Positions 16,324 through 25,843 of a stretch of 64,000 bases of DNA are shown here, piece after piece. The notes under the pieces were generated by a model, which searched no databases, was not told the DNA's origin, and saw only the letters and a list, made by a program, of their open reading frames with translations. The DNA is from Mucilaginibacter saanensis (lineage in GTDB: Bacteria > Bacteroidota > Bacteroidia > Sphingobacteriales > Sphingobacteriaceae): contig NZ_JACHBZ010000002.1 in NCBI RefSeq assembly GCF_014200575.1, positions 728,961-792,960 of the forward strand, written 5' to 3'. The stretch's first letter is position 1. Each line of letters starts with the position of its first letter. The translations under genes were made by a program, and so were the position numbers.

Positions 16324-17052
16324 ATGAAGATTGAGTTATTTGTACCCTGTTTTGTTGATCAATTATTCCCCGATACTGCTTTTAACACCGTGAAGGTACT
16401 TGAAAAGGCGGGTTGTAAGGTTAGTTTTAACCCTAGCCAAACCTGTTGCGGTCAGCCTGCATTCAATGCCGGATTTTGGGACGATGCCAAGGCAGTTGGC
16501 AGCAAATTCCTGAATGATTTTTCAGACGACAGCGTGATCGTAACTCCATCGGCTTCCTGCACAGGTATGGTAAAAAATTACTATAATGACCTGTTTACCA
16601 ATACTGCTGTACATAACAAATGCCGCAGCATACAGGGAAACATCTATGAGCTGTCTGATTTTTTAGTAAACATCCTCCAGTTTGATTATTTCGGTGCCGA
16701 GCTGGACGGCAAGGCAGTTTACCATGATAGCTGCGCCGCCCTGCGCGAGTGCAAGATCAAAACAGAGCCCCGCCAGCTATTATCCAAGGTATTGGGCCTT
16801 GAACTCCTTGAACTCAAAGACAGTGAAACCTGCTGTGGTTTTGGCGGCACCTTTGCCGTTAAGTTCGATGGGATATCAACGGCAATGGCCCAGCAAAAGG
16901 TTGATAACGCGCTGGCAGCGGGAGCAGAATACATCATATCAACCGATGCCTCCTGCCTGTTACACCTGCAGGGTTATATCGACAAGAATAACCTCCCTAT
17001 AAAAACCATGCACCTGGCTGATGTATTGGCACTGGGCTGGGGGAATGTATGA
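16324..17052 (+). CDS. LutA/YkgE-type (Fe-S)-binding oxidoreductase subunit
   Basis: 242 residues with two CCG (DUF3400-like) domains. Cysteine motifs: PCFVD near the start, TCCGQPAFN, SCTGM, then YHDSCAALRE, TCCGFGG and DASCLLH. This is the typical length and layout of LutA (YkgE), a subunit of the LutABC L-lactate oxidation complex, related to GlpC and heterodisulfide reductase HdrB. LutB and LutC are not adjacent here, and it instead follows a UMF1 transporter. Either the partners lie elsewhere or the protein works with another electron carrier. Confidence 0.9.
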   Translation: MKIELFVPCFVDQLFPDTAFNTVKVLEKAGCKVSFNPSQTCCGQPAFNAGFWDDAKAVGSKFLNDFSDDSVIVTPSASCTGMVKNYYNDLFTNTAVHNKCRSIQGNIYELSDFLVNILQFDYFGAELDGKAVYHDSCAALRECKIKTEPRQLLSKVLGLELLELKDSETCCGFGGTFAVKFDGISTAMAQQKVDNALAAGAEYIISTDASCLLHLQGYIDKNNLPIKTMHLADVLALGWGNV

Positions 17053-17253
17053 TCAATTGATTTAAAAATAGTATTCTATAATCCTTAAGGCGGTGGACGC
17101 GTTAAGAGTGTGTTTACCTCATCCGTACAAAATTTTCAATTCTTCCGAACACGAGTTAGGTACATTCCAATAGTAATAATCAGCATTAAAAATGCTGGTT
17201 ATAAATTGAGGGTAACTGGCTCATATAGCTATGATTTATCCAAATAAAATGCC

Positions 17254-17261
17254 TATTTTTG
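17254..17261 (+). promoter_or_regulatory. Bacteroidetes -7 promoter element for thrS
   Basis: TATTTTTG matches TAnnTTTG. A TTTA at 17234-17237 lies where the -33 TTTG is expected, so the -33 element is weak. It predicts a leader of about 70 nt before the thrS ATG. The 282-nt gap before thrS also contains a small hairpin at about 17179-17202 (CAGCATT/AATGCTG). Confidence 0.6.
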
Positions 17262-17334
17262 CACCTCAAAATATACGATCACTTTGTAGGTGATTGTTAA
17301 ACGTAATTTTATAAAATTTAAATCATAGTTGTAG

Positions 17335-19260
17335 ATGATTAGTATTACACTTCCAGATGGTTCCGTTCGTCAGTATGACAAGGGGATCACTTCCATGCAG
17401 ATCGCACAGTCGATCTCCGAGGGATTGGCACGTAACGTATTAGCAGCCGAAGTTGATGGCCAGGTTTGGGATGCCAGCCGCCCCATTGAGCAGGATTCGC
17501 ACGTTAAATTATTAACCTGGAACGATGCTTCGGGTAAGTCAACTTTCTGGCATTCATCGGCCCACTTATTGGCCGAAGCATTGGAAGCACTGTATCCGGG
17601 TACAAAGTTCGGTATAGGCCCTGCCATTGAAACCGGCTTTTACTATGATGTTGACTTTGGCGACCGTGAGTTTTCTTCAGATGAGTTTAAACGCATTGAA
17701 GACAAGGTTATTGAACTGGCTAAAACTAAAGAGGAGTACATCCGTAAGCCTGTTAGTAAAGCCGATGCCATTGCATACTTTACAGAAAAAGGTGATGAAT
17801 ATAAGCTTGACCTGATCAAGGACCTGCCTGATGGTGCTATTACTTTTTATACACAAGGTAACTTTACCGATCTGTGCCGCGGGCCTCATATCCCCAACAC
17901 GGGCTTTATAAAGGCTGTTAAATTAATGAGCGTTGCCGGTGCCTACTGGCGCGGCGATGAAACACGCAAGCAGCTTACACGTATATACGGGGTTACTTTC
18001 CCTAAAGCAAGTGAGCTTACTGATTACCTGCACATGATTGAGGAAGCTAAAAAGCGCGATCACCGTAAGCTGGGTAAGGAACTGGAGCTGTTTGCATTTT
18101 CAGAAAAAGTGGGTATGGGCTTGCCATTGTGGTTGCCAAAAGGAACTGCACTGCGCGAGCGTTTAACTAACTTTTTACAAAAAGCACAGGTTAAAGCTGG
18201 ATACGAGCAGGTAATTACACCACATATTGGTCATAAAAACCTGTATGTAACATCGGGCCATTATGAAAAATATGGTGCCGATTCATTTCAACCGATCAAG
18301 ACCCCGCAGGAGGGAGAAGAGTTTTTCTTAAAACCAATGAACTGCCCGCACCATTGTGAAATATATAAAACAAAACCACGCTCTTACAAAGACCTTCCGG
18401 TACGCTTGGCTGAGTTTGGTACTGTTTACCGTTATGAGCAAAGCGGCGAGCTGCATGGCTTAACACGTGTGCGTGGCTTTACTCAGGATGATGCACACTT
18501 GTTTTGCCGTCCAGACCAGGTAAAGGAAGAGTTTATGAAGGTGATTGACCTGGTATTATATGTATTTAAAGCGCTTGGCTTTGAAGACTATACTGCCCAG
18601 ATATCCCTACGCGACCCTGAAAATAAAGCTAAATATATAGGAACAGACGAAAACTGGGCGCTGGCCGAATCTGCAATTATTGAGGCTGCCCAGGAAAAAG
18701 GCTTACGTACCGTAACAGAATTAGGCGAAGCGGCATTTTACGGCCCTAAGCTTGACTTTATGGTGAAGGATGCCTTAGGTCGTAAATGGCAATTAGGTAC
18801 TATCCAGGTTGATTATAACCTGCCTGAGCGTTTTGAATTGGAATACACAGGTAGCGATAATCAAAAACACCGTCCGGTGATGATTCACAGGGCACCGTTT
18901 GGATCAATGGAACGCTTTATTGCAGTATTAATTGAGCATTGTGCGGGTAATTTTCCGCTGTGGTTGTCTCCTGAGCAATTTATTATCCTGCCGATATCAG
19001 AAAAATACGAGGAATATGCAAAAAAACTTTCTGATGTGTTAAAAGATTCCGATATTTGCGGGCTGATTGATTTTAGAGACGAGAAGATTGGGCGAAAGAT
19101 ACGCGATGCTGAAGTCAAAAAGATCCCTTATATGTTGATCGTAGGTGAGAAAGAAGCTGCCGAAGGCATGGTTTCTGTCAGAAAGCACGGTCAGGGTGAT
19201 TTAGGAAGCATGAGCATAGAAGATTTTACAGAACAAATAACTAAAGAAATAAAAGTATAA
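17335..19260 (+). CDS. thrS: Threonyl-tRNA synthetase
   Basis: 641 residues. Domain order is standard: N-terminal TGS domain ([17 protein letters not shown]), editing domain with the [11 protein letters not shown] motif, class II catalytic core with motif 2 ([22 protein letters not shown] region, zinc-site Cys in MNCPHHCE) and motif 3 ([18 protein letters not shown]), and C-terminal anticodon-binding domain. It charges tRNA-Thr. It heads the thrS-infC-rpmI-rplT cluster, an arrangement widespread in bacteria; infC starts 2 nt after its stop. Confidence 0.98.
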   Translation: MISITLPDGSVRQYDKGITSMQIAQSISEGLARNVLAAEVDGQVWDASRPIEQDSHVKLLTWNDASGKSTFWHSSAHLLAEALEALYPGTKFGIGPAIETGFYYDVDFGDREFSSDEFKRIEDKVIELAKTKEEYIRKPVSKADAIAYFTEKGDEYKLDLIKDLPDGAITFYTQGNFTDLCRGPHIPNTGFIKAVKLMSVAGAYWRGDETRKQLTRIYGVTFPKASELTDYLHMIEEAKKRDHRKLGKELELFAFSEKVGMGLPLWLPKGTALRERLTNFLQKAQVKAGYEQVITPHIGHKNLYVTSGHYEKYGADSFQPIKTPQEGEEFFLKPMNCPHHCEIYKTKPRSYKDLPVRLAEFGTVYRYEQSGELHGLTRVRGFTQDDAHLFCRPDQVKEEFMKVIDLVLYVFKALGFEDYTAQISLRDPENKAKYIGTDENWALAESAIIEAAQEKGLRTVTELGEAAFYGPKLDFMVKDALGRKWQLGTIQVDYNLPERFELEYTGSDNQKHRPVMIHRAPFGSMERFIAVLIEHCAGNFPLWLSPEQFIILPISEKYEEYAKKLSDVLKDSDICGLIDFRDEKIGRKIRDAEVKKIPYMLIVGEKEAAEGMVSVRKHGQGDLGSMSIEDFTEQITKEIKV

Positions 19261-19261
19261 C

Positions 19262-19828
19262 TTGGCATTAAACAAACCTTTCAATAGAGGACCAAGGCTT
19301 CCTTTTAAGAAAAAAGAAGCTGAACACAACATTAACCAATTCATCAGGGCTCAGGAAGTTCGTCTGGTAGGCGATAACGTTGAGCAAGGTATTTTTTCCT
19401 TAAGAGATGCACTGGCAATTGCCCAGGAGCAGGAATTGGACCTGGTTGAAATATCTCCGAACGCTGTTCCGCCGGTTTGTAAAGTAACGGACTATAACAA
19501 GTTCATTTACGAGCAAAAGAAAAAGCTTAAAGAGATTAAGAGCAATGCCAAGCAAACGGTTATTAAGGAGATCCGTTTCGGACCGAATACCGATGATCAT
19601 GACTTTGAATTTAAATTAAAGCATGCCATTAAGTTTTTGGAAGCCGGCGAAAAGGTAAGAGCCTACGTACACTTTAAAGGGCGTGCCATTGTATACAAAG
19701 AGCAGGGCGAAATATTGCTGCTGCGTTTTGCACAGGCGCTTGAAGAAGTGGGTAAGGTAGAGCAATTACCAAAGCTTGAAGGAAAAAGGATGTTTTTAAC
19801 CCTGGCTCCTAAAGCGGCAAAAAAATAA
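19262..19828 (+). CDS. infC: Translation initiation factor IF-3 (TTG start)
   Basis: 188 residues with the two IF-3 domains joined by a lysine-rich linker. N-domain: [20 protein letters not shown] and [23 protein letters not shown]-domain: [19 protein letters not shown] and [13 protein letters not shown]. It binds the 30S subunit and checks initiation. The start is TTG, one nucleotide after the thrS stop; no ATG lies in frame near it. Rare start codons on infC are part of a known feedback in other bacteria (AUU in E. coli), so the choice is probably meaningful. Confidence 0.97.
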   Translation: MALNKPFNRGPRLPFKKKEAEHNINQFIRAQEVRLVGDNVEQGIFSLRDALAIAQEQELDLVEISPNAVPPVCKVTDYNKFIYEQKKKLKEIKSNAKQTVIKEIRFGPNTDDHDFEFKLKHAIKFLEAGEKVRAYVHFKGRAIVYKEQGEILLLRFAQALEEVGKVEQLPKLEGKRMFLTLAPKAAKK

Positions 19829-19936
19829 TATCAATGGCAGAATTTCAGATGAAATTGCCAAAAATAGCAAACCCGCGGGTGTAATGATTTGCACATTAGC
19901 ATATCGGAACATCTGCACATATATAAATAAATAGTT

Positions 19937-20137
19937 ATGCCAAAAATGAAAACCAATTCCAGTGCTAAAAAGCGTTTTAAGCTTACTGGAACCGGTAAAA
20001 TCACAAGAAAGAACGCATACAAAAGCCACATCTTAACCAAGATGTCAACAAAACGTAAGCGCAACCTTGGTCACACCAGTTTAGTATCTAAAGCTGACTC
20101 AGGAAACGTAAAGCGTATGCTTTGTATCGGAAAGTAA
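19937..20137 (+). CDS. rpmI: 50S ribosomal protein L35
   Basis: 66 residues, highly basic. [22 protein letters not shown] at the N-terminus (21-plus residues of L35 consensus, abbreviated here as [14 protein letters not shown]) and [14 protein letters not shown] in the middle are diagnostic for bL35. It lies between infC and rplT in the usual order. The 108-nt gap before it shows no clear terminator. Confidence 0.98.
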   Translation: MPKMKTNSSAKKRFKLTGTGKITRKNAYKSHILTKMSTKRKRNLGHTSLVSKADSGNVKRMLCIGK

Positions 20138-20215
20138 TTTACAATTTTTTTAACCAGGTATTAGAGTTTTAAGTTCTGTTTTAAAAGCAGGCACTCACTA
20201 CCAAAATCAAACAAA

Positions 20216-20560
20216 ATGCCACGTTCAGTTAACGCAGTAGCGTCGAGAAGACGCAGAAAAAGGATCATGAACCTCGCCAAAGGTTATTGGGGTTCAAGAA
20301 GCAAGGTTTATACCGTTGCAAAAAACACAGTTGAAAAAGGTTTACAGTACGCATACCGTGACCGTAAAACCAAGAAAAGAGAGTTCAGAGCTTTATGGAT
20401 ACAGCGTATTAACGCAGGTGCCCGTCAGCACGGAATTTCTTACTCACAATTAATAGGCAAATTAGCAGCAAAAGAGATCGGTTTAAACCGTAAAGTATTA
20501 GCTGATTTAGCGATGAATCATCCTGATGCTTTCAAAGCCGTAATTGATGCAGTAAAATAA
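20216..20560 (+). CDS. rplT: 50S ribosomal protein L20
   Basis: 114 residues. Starts [18 protein letters not shown], with [13 protein letters not shown] and the C-terminal [16 protein letters not shown] that define bL20. It binds 23S rRNA early in assembly. In other bacteria L20 represses its own operon; no L20-binding mimic was identified here. A terminator follows, so it ends the translation cluster. Confidence 0.98.
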   Translation: MPRSVNAVASRRRRKRIMNLAKGYWGSRSKVYTVAKNTVEKGLQYAYRDRKTKKREFRALWIQRINAGARQHGISYSQLIGKLAAKEIGLNRKVLADLAMNHPDAFKAVIDAVK

Positions 20561-20583
20561 TACAAAACGCTTAGCGTTTTATG

Positions 20584-20610
20584 AAAAAGGCCGCAATTTG
20601 CGGCCTTTTT
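20584..20610 (+). terminator. Terminator of the thrS-infC-rpmI-rplT cluster
   Basis: AAAAAGGCCGCAA and TTGCGGCCTTTTT form a near-continuous 13-bp stem ending in a T-run. A smaller hairpin (AAAACG/CGTTTT, 20564-20580) precedes it. Confidence 0.95.
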
Positions 20611-20645
20611 GTTGTAAATAATTCTTTTTTTGAACTTCTCACCCT

Positions 20646-20661
20646 GAGGAACGAAGGATCT
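20646..20661. repeat. 16-bp dispersed repeat, copy 1
   Basis: GAGGAACGAAGGATCT occurs here and, in exact inverse complement, at 63893-63908. Both copies are intergenic. It belongs to the GAACGAAGGATC-type intergenic repeats I recall from Sphingobacteriaceae. Confidence 0.7.
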
Positions 20662-20741
20662 GCTCATCAACATTGCTTATCATGCAATAGTTGCTTCACC
20701 ATGTTTAGCATGCCAAGGAACAAAAGGAAATAATAGCCTCC

Positions 20742-21482
20742 TTATTCAATCACAATAATCTCCTGATAACCATATTCCGTGGCATCGTTGTCAATATCCA
20801 TATACTGTTTAAAGTTTTGTACGTCCTTATCAATCATCTTTTTAAACAGCGGGTTTAGCACATGAGCTATGCCGGCGCCAAGTCCGCCTGCGGGTGGCTG
20901 ATAGCTGATCACAACGTCAACTAAGGTACCGGCGCCATCAATAGTATCCTGAAAACGCACCTTGCCTGCATTGTTGATCATGGAGTCGGGTAGGGAGCTC
21001 CATCCAATCATTTCATTTGGTTCGTCTTTCACTATTTCGGCGTGCCAGCTTACGGTTGCTACATTAGCCGGTAGTTTTAACACCCAGCGGGAGTATTGCG
21101 CATCAATCATTTCAACACTTTCCAGGTGTTTCATAAATAAAGGCAGATTATCCAGCTTGCGCCAAAAATTATAAACTTTATGCCTGGGTTTATTCACCGT
21201 AAAAGATGACCGTATATTAATGTTAATGGGATGGGTTGATAGCTTACCAATACGCTTATATAACTCACAATGGCCGGTTAAGCCCCGGTTTAACAGGTAG
21301 CCACCTGCTCCAATTTTAAGAACACTTGTTAATGGGTTAGAGAATATATTTTTAAAGCCGGAAAAACCCAGTTTTACACCACCTATTATGGAGGTATAAC
21401 GTTCAGGCCAGTTTAAATTTATTCGGTCATCTCCGTAAAGTACCGGGTAGTTGTCGGTGTATTTTATTATCGTAGTTGCCAT
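20742..21482 (-). CDS. SRPBCC/cyclase-like protein with DUF2892-like N-terminus
   Basis: 246 residues. The first 75 residues hold a short hydrophobic segment (NPLTSVLKIGAGGYLLNRGLTGH) like the DUF2892 membrane motif. Residues about 85-220 are a START/SRPBCC fold of the polyketide cyclase/dehydrase type (HKVYNFWRKLDNLPLFMKHLESV; GAGTLVDVVISYQPPAGG). The same fusion is common in Bacteroidota and its role is unknown. Single gene on the minus strand, divergent from the TonB-dependent receptor. Confidence 0.85.
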   Translation of the reverse strand: MATTIIKYTDNYPVLYGDDRINLNWPERYTSIIGGVKLGFSGFKNIFSNPLTSVLKIGAGGYLLNRGLTGHCELYKRIGKLSTHPININIRSSFTVNKPRHKVYNFWRKLDNLPLFMKHLESVEMIDAQYSRWVLKLPANVATVSWHAEIVKDEPNEMIGWSSLPDSMINNAGKVRFQDTIDGAGTLVDVVISYQPPAGGLGAGIAHVLNPLFKKMIDKDVQNFKQYMDIDNDATEYGYQEIIVIE

Positions 21483-21613
21483 AGTTTGTTTAAATAGGTA
21501 TAAAATTTAAACAGTATATACCACGCTAAGTTTTGGTTAATTAAATTTTATTTAAATTATTTACCATTAGGTTTAATGCATTAATGAGGCAAGCACAAAT
21601 ATATAGCTGTTAA

Positions 21614-21644
21614 TTTGCGGTTATTTATACTTGTTTTACTTTTG
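21614..21644 (+). promoter_or_regulatory. Promoter of the BtuB-like receptor gene
   Basis: TTTG at 21614-21617, 19 nt, then TACTTTTG at 21637-21644, an exact match to the Bacteroidetes TTTG/TAnnTTTG pattern. The expected transcript start is about 21650. Confidence 0.75.
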
Positions 21645-21659
21645 CCGGTACTCCGGCAA
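21642..21659 (+). promoter_or_regulatory. Hairpin TTGCCGG-TACT-CCGGCAA at the predicted transcript start
   Basis: A perfect 7-bp stem overlaps the -7 element and predicted +1. As DNA it is a small palindromic operator candidate. I looked for cobalamin riboswitch landmarks in the leader and did not find them. Confidence 0.45.
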
Positions 21660-21711
21660 CGATATGATTACGGGGATATGATTACAAAATTAAAGCCCTA
21701 TACTTCAGTAG

Positions 21712-23649
21712 ATGGAAAAAAAGCACACTAAAATTATTTTCGGTTTCGGACTTCTTCACTTAAGCTTGTTTGCCTCAACGCTCTATGCCCAGGATACCGC
21801 CAGGTTACTGAACAATGTAGTAGTTACCGCTACGCGCTCACCCAAGAAATTAGCAGACATTGGGAGGGTAGTTACCGTGATCTCGGCCGATCAGATCAAT
21901 CATTCGCAGGGAAAAACATTACCACAGTTATTGAATACGGTTCCGGGTTTAACGTTTTCAGGGGCTCAGAATGCGCCTGGCATTGCTACTTCCATTTTTC
22001 TGCGTGGTGCATCAACAGGAAACACCCTTATACTGATTGATGGTTTTCCGGTGAATAATGCTGCGGCTATAGATGGTAGCTATGATCTGAATGCCTTTTC
22101 GTTGGATATGATTGATCATATTGAAATTTTAAAAGGAAGCGGATCAACCCTGTATGGCTCAGATGCGGTAGCCGGTGTAATCAACATCATCACCAAAAAG
22201 GGGAAAGGTAAAGGATTAAAAAGCAGCGTACAATTTGCAGGCGGTAGTTACAATACATTTAAAGAATCGGCTTCATTAAACGGGGTGGTGAATAAAACCG
22301 GTGTGGCTGTCAATGTATCTAATACCGATTCAAGGGGCTTTGCAGCCGCTACGGATACCACTGGTAAAGGCAATTTTAAAAAAGATGGATTTCACCAGCG
22401 TTCTGCAAGCGTAAATATAAACCAAGGTATTTCTTCAAAATTCAGTATCAACGGAAACCTACAAACAAGTTATACATCAGGTAACCTGCCTTACGGAGCA
22501 TTTACCGACGACAAAAATTACACCTATAATAACACATTTTTATTTGGCGGTTTAGGAGCAAAATTAATATTACCGGCAGGAGCACTACTCGTTAACCTAT
22601 CGCAAAATGATGTATGGAACAATTTTAATAATTTACCTACTGACAATAGCGGTGCTTTCCAGGTAACAAAAAACAAAGGCAACATCACGAATGCCGAAGC
22701 TGTTTTAAATTACGCTTTGGGGAAATATTTTGACCTAACCAGTGGTACAAGTTTTAAATACAGCAACACCAATCAATATAGCCTATTTGACCCAGCGGGC
22801 GACCCTTCCATCATGAAAAACAAGAATAACAGCATATTTAGTGCCTACACTTCGTTGTTTTTTAAAGACGATATTTTTCACATGGAATTGGGAGGGCGAT
22901 ATAATCACCATAACACTTATGGCGATAAGTTTACCTATACCATTAACCCGTCACTGTTCCTGGCCGATCAATTTAAGGTATTCGGAACAATAGCTTCGGC
23001 TTATAAGTCACCATTGTTGTATCAATTATACTCACAATATGGCAATGGGGGTTTAAAGCCCGAATCAACTACATCTTATGAGGCCGGTTTTGATTGGGAG
23101 ATTGTAAAAAATGCGCTTACATTTAATACCCAGTTTTATAGACGGAATGCGAAAGATGTGATTTATTTTGCGGGTCTGCCGGTTTCTCCTTACGGTGTTT
23201 ACAGGAACGGGCAATTTCAAAAAGATAAAGGATTCGAAAGCGAATTGAACTATCATTCCAATAAACTAAATGCCTCGGCTTATTATACTTATGTAACCGG
23301 TAAATTGACCGACGAGAACGGCTTGCAAACAGCCAATCTTTACCGCAGGCCCAAAAGCACCTTAGGGCTTAATTTTACGTATCAGCTTATTGACGACTTT
23401 TTATTTGGCGTAAATTATAAATATACTGGTGACCGTACCGACCAAAATTTTGCCACTTATCCTAACACCACCATTGTTACGCTTAAACATTATAACCTTG
23501 CCAACCTGCACCTGGAGTTTAAGGCCACCAAAAAACTACTTGTATTTGGCGATTTAAACAACGTACTTGATCAAAAATATACCGACTGGTTGGGCTATAA
23601 CACCATGGGTATTAACTTTATGCTGGGGGCAAAATATCAGTTTAATTAG
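21712..23649 (+). CDS. TonB-dependent outer membrane receptor, BtuB-like
   Basis: 645 residues. Signal peptide at the N-terminus (cleavage after LYAQ). TonB box-like VVVTATR, then a plug domain (LPQLLNTVPGLTF, FLRGASTGNTLILIDG, IEILKGSGSTLYGSDAVAGVINIIT) and a 22-strand barrel ending in an aromatic strand (GINFMLGAKYQFN). There is no carboxypeptidase-like N-terminal domain and no SusD partner, and the short length fits metal-chelate or vitamin receptors such as BtuB better than SusC glycan receptors. The downstream DUF6580 membrane protein and PP-loop ATPase would fit vitamin uptake, but the ligand is inferred only. Confidence 0.9.
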   Translation: MEKKHTKIIFGFGLLHLSLFASTLYAQDTARLLNNVVVTATRSPKKLADIGRVVTVISADQINHSQGKTLPQLLNTVPGLTFSGAQNAPGIATSIFLRGASTGNTLILIDGFPVNNAAAIDGSYDLNAFSLDMIDHIEILKGSGSTLYGSDAVAGVINIITKKGKGKGLKSSVQFAGGSYNTFKESASLNGVVNKTGVAVNVSNTDSRGFAAATDTTGKGNFKKDGFHQRSASVNINQGISSKFSINGNLQTSYTSGNLPYGAFTDDKNYTYNNTFLFGGLGAKLILPAGALLVNLSQNDVWNNFNNLPTDNSGAFQVTKNKGNITNAEAVLNYALGKYFDLTSGTSFKYSNTNQYSLFDPAGDPSIMKNKNNSIFSAYTSLFFKDDIFHMELGGRYNHHNTYGDKFTYTINPSLFLADQFKVFGTIASAYKSPLLYQLYSQYGNGGLKPESTTSYEAGFDWEIVKNALTFNTQFYRRNAKDVIYFAGLPVSPYGVYRNGQFQKDKGFESELNYHSNKLNASAYYTYVTGKLTDENGLQTANLYRRPKSTLGLNFTYQLIDDFLFGVNYKYTGDRTDQNFATYPNTTIVTLKHYNLANLHLEFKATKKLLVFGDLNNVLDQKYTDWLGYNTMGINFMLGAKYQFN

Positions 23650-23671
23650 CAGCTTTTTATTTAATACATTT

Positions 23672-24265
23672 ATGAGTAATTTTACCGCACAAAATTTGAT
23701 CATGACTAAAAAAGATAATACTACCAGGAACATCGTTCTTATTTTAATGATCGTGGTAGCTGCTGTGTTCAGGTTGCTTGCTTTTAAGTATAAAGACCTG
23801 AGCAACTTTAATCCGGTAGGGGCTATTGCCATATTTGGCGGTGTTTATTTTGCCGATAAATGGAAAAGCTATGTTACCGTATTGCTGGCCTTATTTGGGA
23901 CAGATATTATTATTAACTACCTGTACTTTTCAAAGCTAACTTTGTGGTATAGCGGCGCTGAGTGGACTTATCTGGCATTTATTCTGATGATTCTGGTAGG
24001 TAGCCTGATCAAAAAGGTGAACGTGCTCAATGTAGTTTTAGCCTCAGTGGCTTCGGTATTGATCCATTGGTTATTAACCGATTTACCAGGCACCTTGTAC
24101 CCGCATACTTTAGCTGGCTACGGCACATCGCTGGTTAATGCCATTCCGTTCGAAAAAAACATGGTATATGGTAACTTGCTGTTTGGCTTTATTTTGTTTG
24201 GCGGCTTTGAGCTTGCCAAAACCAAATACACATTTTTAAATACCAAAAAACAACTGGCACTTTAA
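23672..24265 (+). CDS. DUF6580-type membrane protein, possible vitamin transporter component
   Basis: 197 residues from ATG 23672, or 187 from ATG 23702 (MTKKDN). Five or six hydrophobic segments. The NFNPVGAIAIFGGVYF motif near residue 45 and the conserved HWLLTD and PFEKNMVYGNLLFG segments mark the DUF6580 family, an ECF-S-like group seen in Bacteroidota. It starts 23 nt after the receptor stop, so the two are surely co-transcribed. I infer inner-membrane transport of the receptor's ligand. A terminator follows. Confidence 0.82.
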   Translation: MSNFTAQNLIMTKKDNTTRNIVLILMIVVAAVFRLLAFKYKDLSNFNPVGAIAIFGGVYFADKWKSYVTVLLALFGTDIIINYLYFSKLTLWYSGAEWTYLAFILMILVGSLIKKVNVLNVVLASVASVLIHWLLTDLPGTLYPHTLAGYGTSLVNAIPFEKNMVYGNLLFGFILFGGFELAKTKYTFLNTKKQLAL

Positions 24266-24284
24266 GCTAAGCTATTAACATACA

Positions 24285-24317
24285 AAAGCGATTTGCCAAA
24301 AGGCAGGTCGCTTTTTT
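24285..24317 (+). terminator. Terminator after the receptor/DUF6580 pair
   Basis: AAAGCGATTTGCC pairs with GGCAGGTCGCTTT (one G-U) around an AAAA loop and runs into seven Ts. Confidence 0.9.
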
Positions 24318-24341
24318 TATGGCTATATAATTTATACACGC

Positions 24342-25028
24342 ATGAAAAAACTGGTAGTACTAACAGGAGCAGGCATAAGCGCAGAGAGCGGCTTAAAAAC
24401 TTTCAGGGACAGCGATGGACTGTGGGAGGGCTACAATATAGAGGATGTAGCCACACCCCAGGCCTGGCAATGCAACCCGGCCCTGGTACAGGAGTTTTAC
24501 AACGAGCGCCGCAAATCGGTATTGGAAGCTCAGCCCAATGCCGCCCATTACGCACTGGCTAAACTCGAACAAAAGTATGACGTAACTATCATTACCCAAA
24601 ACATTGATGACCTGCATGAACGTGCCGGCTCAACTAAGGTAATGCACCTGCATGGTATCATTACCCGCTCGCAGTCAAGCGTCAATCCTGAGCTTACTTA
24701 TCCCATTAATGGCTGGGAGATAGGGATGGATGAAGTTTGCGAGCTCGGGTCGCCTTTAAGGGCTCATGTGGTATGGTTTGGCGAGGATGTACCGATGATT
24801 GGCCCAGCCGCCCAGATATGCTCCAAAGCAGCTGTTTTTATGCTGATAGGGTCGTCACTGGCAGTTTACCCTGCTGCCGGACTGATCAGTTATGTACGGC
24901 CGGAGATTCCGCGGTATATTATTGATCCTAAAATACCGGATGTTGCTACCCGTGGTACGCTTATCAGGATTCAGGAAAAGGCCACCATTGGAGTTCCCGC
25001 ACTTGTAAATAAACTCCTGGAAGATTGA
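24342..25028 (+). CDS. Sir2-family NAD-dependent protein deacylase
   Basis: 228 residues. Clear sirtuin motifs: VVLTGAGISAESGLKTFRD, TQNIDDLHERAG, catalytic His in HLHG, and the late NAD motif LIGSSLAVYPAAGL. The zinc ribbon between HLHG and VVWFGE has only one cysteine (DEVCELG), so the usual four Zn ligands are missing. I recall such short Cys-less sirtuins as common in Bacteroidota. It removes acyl groups from lysines using NAD. It follows a terminator and lies 43 nt before the PP-loop ATPase. Confidence 0.93.
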   Translation: MKKLVVLTGAGISAESGLKTFRDSDGLWEGYNIEDVATPQAWQCNPALVQEFYNERRKSVLEAQPNAAHYALAKLEQKYDVTIITQNIDDLHERAGSTKVMHLHGIITRSQSSVNPELTYPINGWEIGMDEVCELGSPLRAHVVWFGEDVPMIGPAAQICSKAAVFMLIGSSLAVYPAAGLISYVRPEIPRYIIDPKIPDVATRGTLIRIQEKATIGVPALVNKLLED

Positions 25029-25071
25029 TATTATCTGTCAGCAATTAATCTATAATTTAACAACACATCCC

Positions 25072-25788
25072 ATGCTAAAATGCATATTTAACTGGAGCGG
25101 AGGCAAGGATAGTGCCCTGGCCTTATACCATTGCCTGCAAAACCCCAATCTGGACATCAGATACCTGGTTACCACTATCAATGATGCCGCCGACAGGATC
25201 TCTATGCATGGTGTGCGTACCGAGCTGCTGATCAAACAGGCCGATAGTATTGGCATCCCTTTATACCAGATACGCCTGCCCGAAATGCCGGGGATGCAGG
25301 AGTACGACGAAGTAATGCACCGCCATTTGACATATTTCAAAAACGAGGGTATTACCCATTCCATTTTCGGCGATATATTTTTGGAGGACCTGAAAGCTTA
25401 CCGCGATGCCCGCCTGAGCGAAGTGGGTTTACAGGGCATTTATCCGCTATGGAAAAGGGATACTCGCGAACTGATCAATGAGTTTTTACACCTTGGGTTT
25501 GGAACCGTTATAGCCTGTACACAAGAACGACTGGAGCATATAGCAGGGCAGGAGATAACCCCTGAACTGATAGATGCCTTGCCCGATGATGTAGACGTTT
25601 GCGGCGAGAACGGGGAGTTCCATACATTTACTTTTAAGGGGCCTATCTTTAAAAACAGCATACCTTACCAAACCGGGGTTAAGATATTCAAGGCCTATAA
25701 TGCACCCCGGAATGTTGATGATTCCTGTGTTTCGTCAACTGATCAAAAGCAGTCCGGATTTTGGTATTGCGACCTTATTTTAGCTTAA
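25072..25788 (+). CDS. PP-loop ATPase, Dph6/MJ0570-type
   Basis: 238 residues. N-terminal NWSGGKDSALALYH is the PP-loop signature of adenine nucleotide alpha hydrolases, and FGDIFLEDLKAYRD and CGENGEFHTF are the diagnostic motifs of the diphthine-ammonia ligase family. Bacteria lack diphthamide, so it must amidate or adenylate some other substrate. Proximity to a BtuB-like receptor could suggest a cobamide or other vitamin substrate, but this is inference. It may be co-transcribed with the sirtuin (43-nt gap). Confidence 0.88.
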   Translation: MLKCIFNWSGGKDSALALYHCLQNPNLDIRYLVTTINDAADRISMHGVRTELLIKQADSIGIPLYQIRLPEMPGMQEYDEVMHRHLTYFKNEGITHSIFGDIFLEDLKAYRDARLSEVGLQGIYPLWKRDTRELINEFLHLGFGTVIACTQERLEHIAGQEITPELIDALPDDVDVCGENGEFHTFTFKGPIFKNSIPYQTGVKIFKAYNAPRNVDDSCVSSTDQKQSGFWYCDLILA

Positions 25789-25843
25789 CATCCCATTTAT
25801 TTGGCTAAAAGTGTCGCCAAATATAATTATTTACAAATTCATA

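Noticed and set aside
21483..21711. Cobalamin riboswitch upstream of the BtuB-like receptor
   Set aside because: I could not find the conserved B12-box strings or the needed long fold; only a promoter and a short hairpin are supported.
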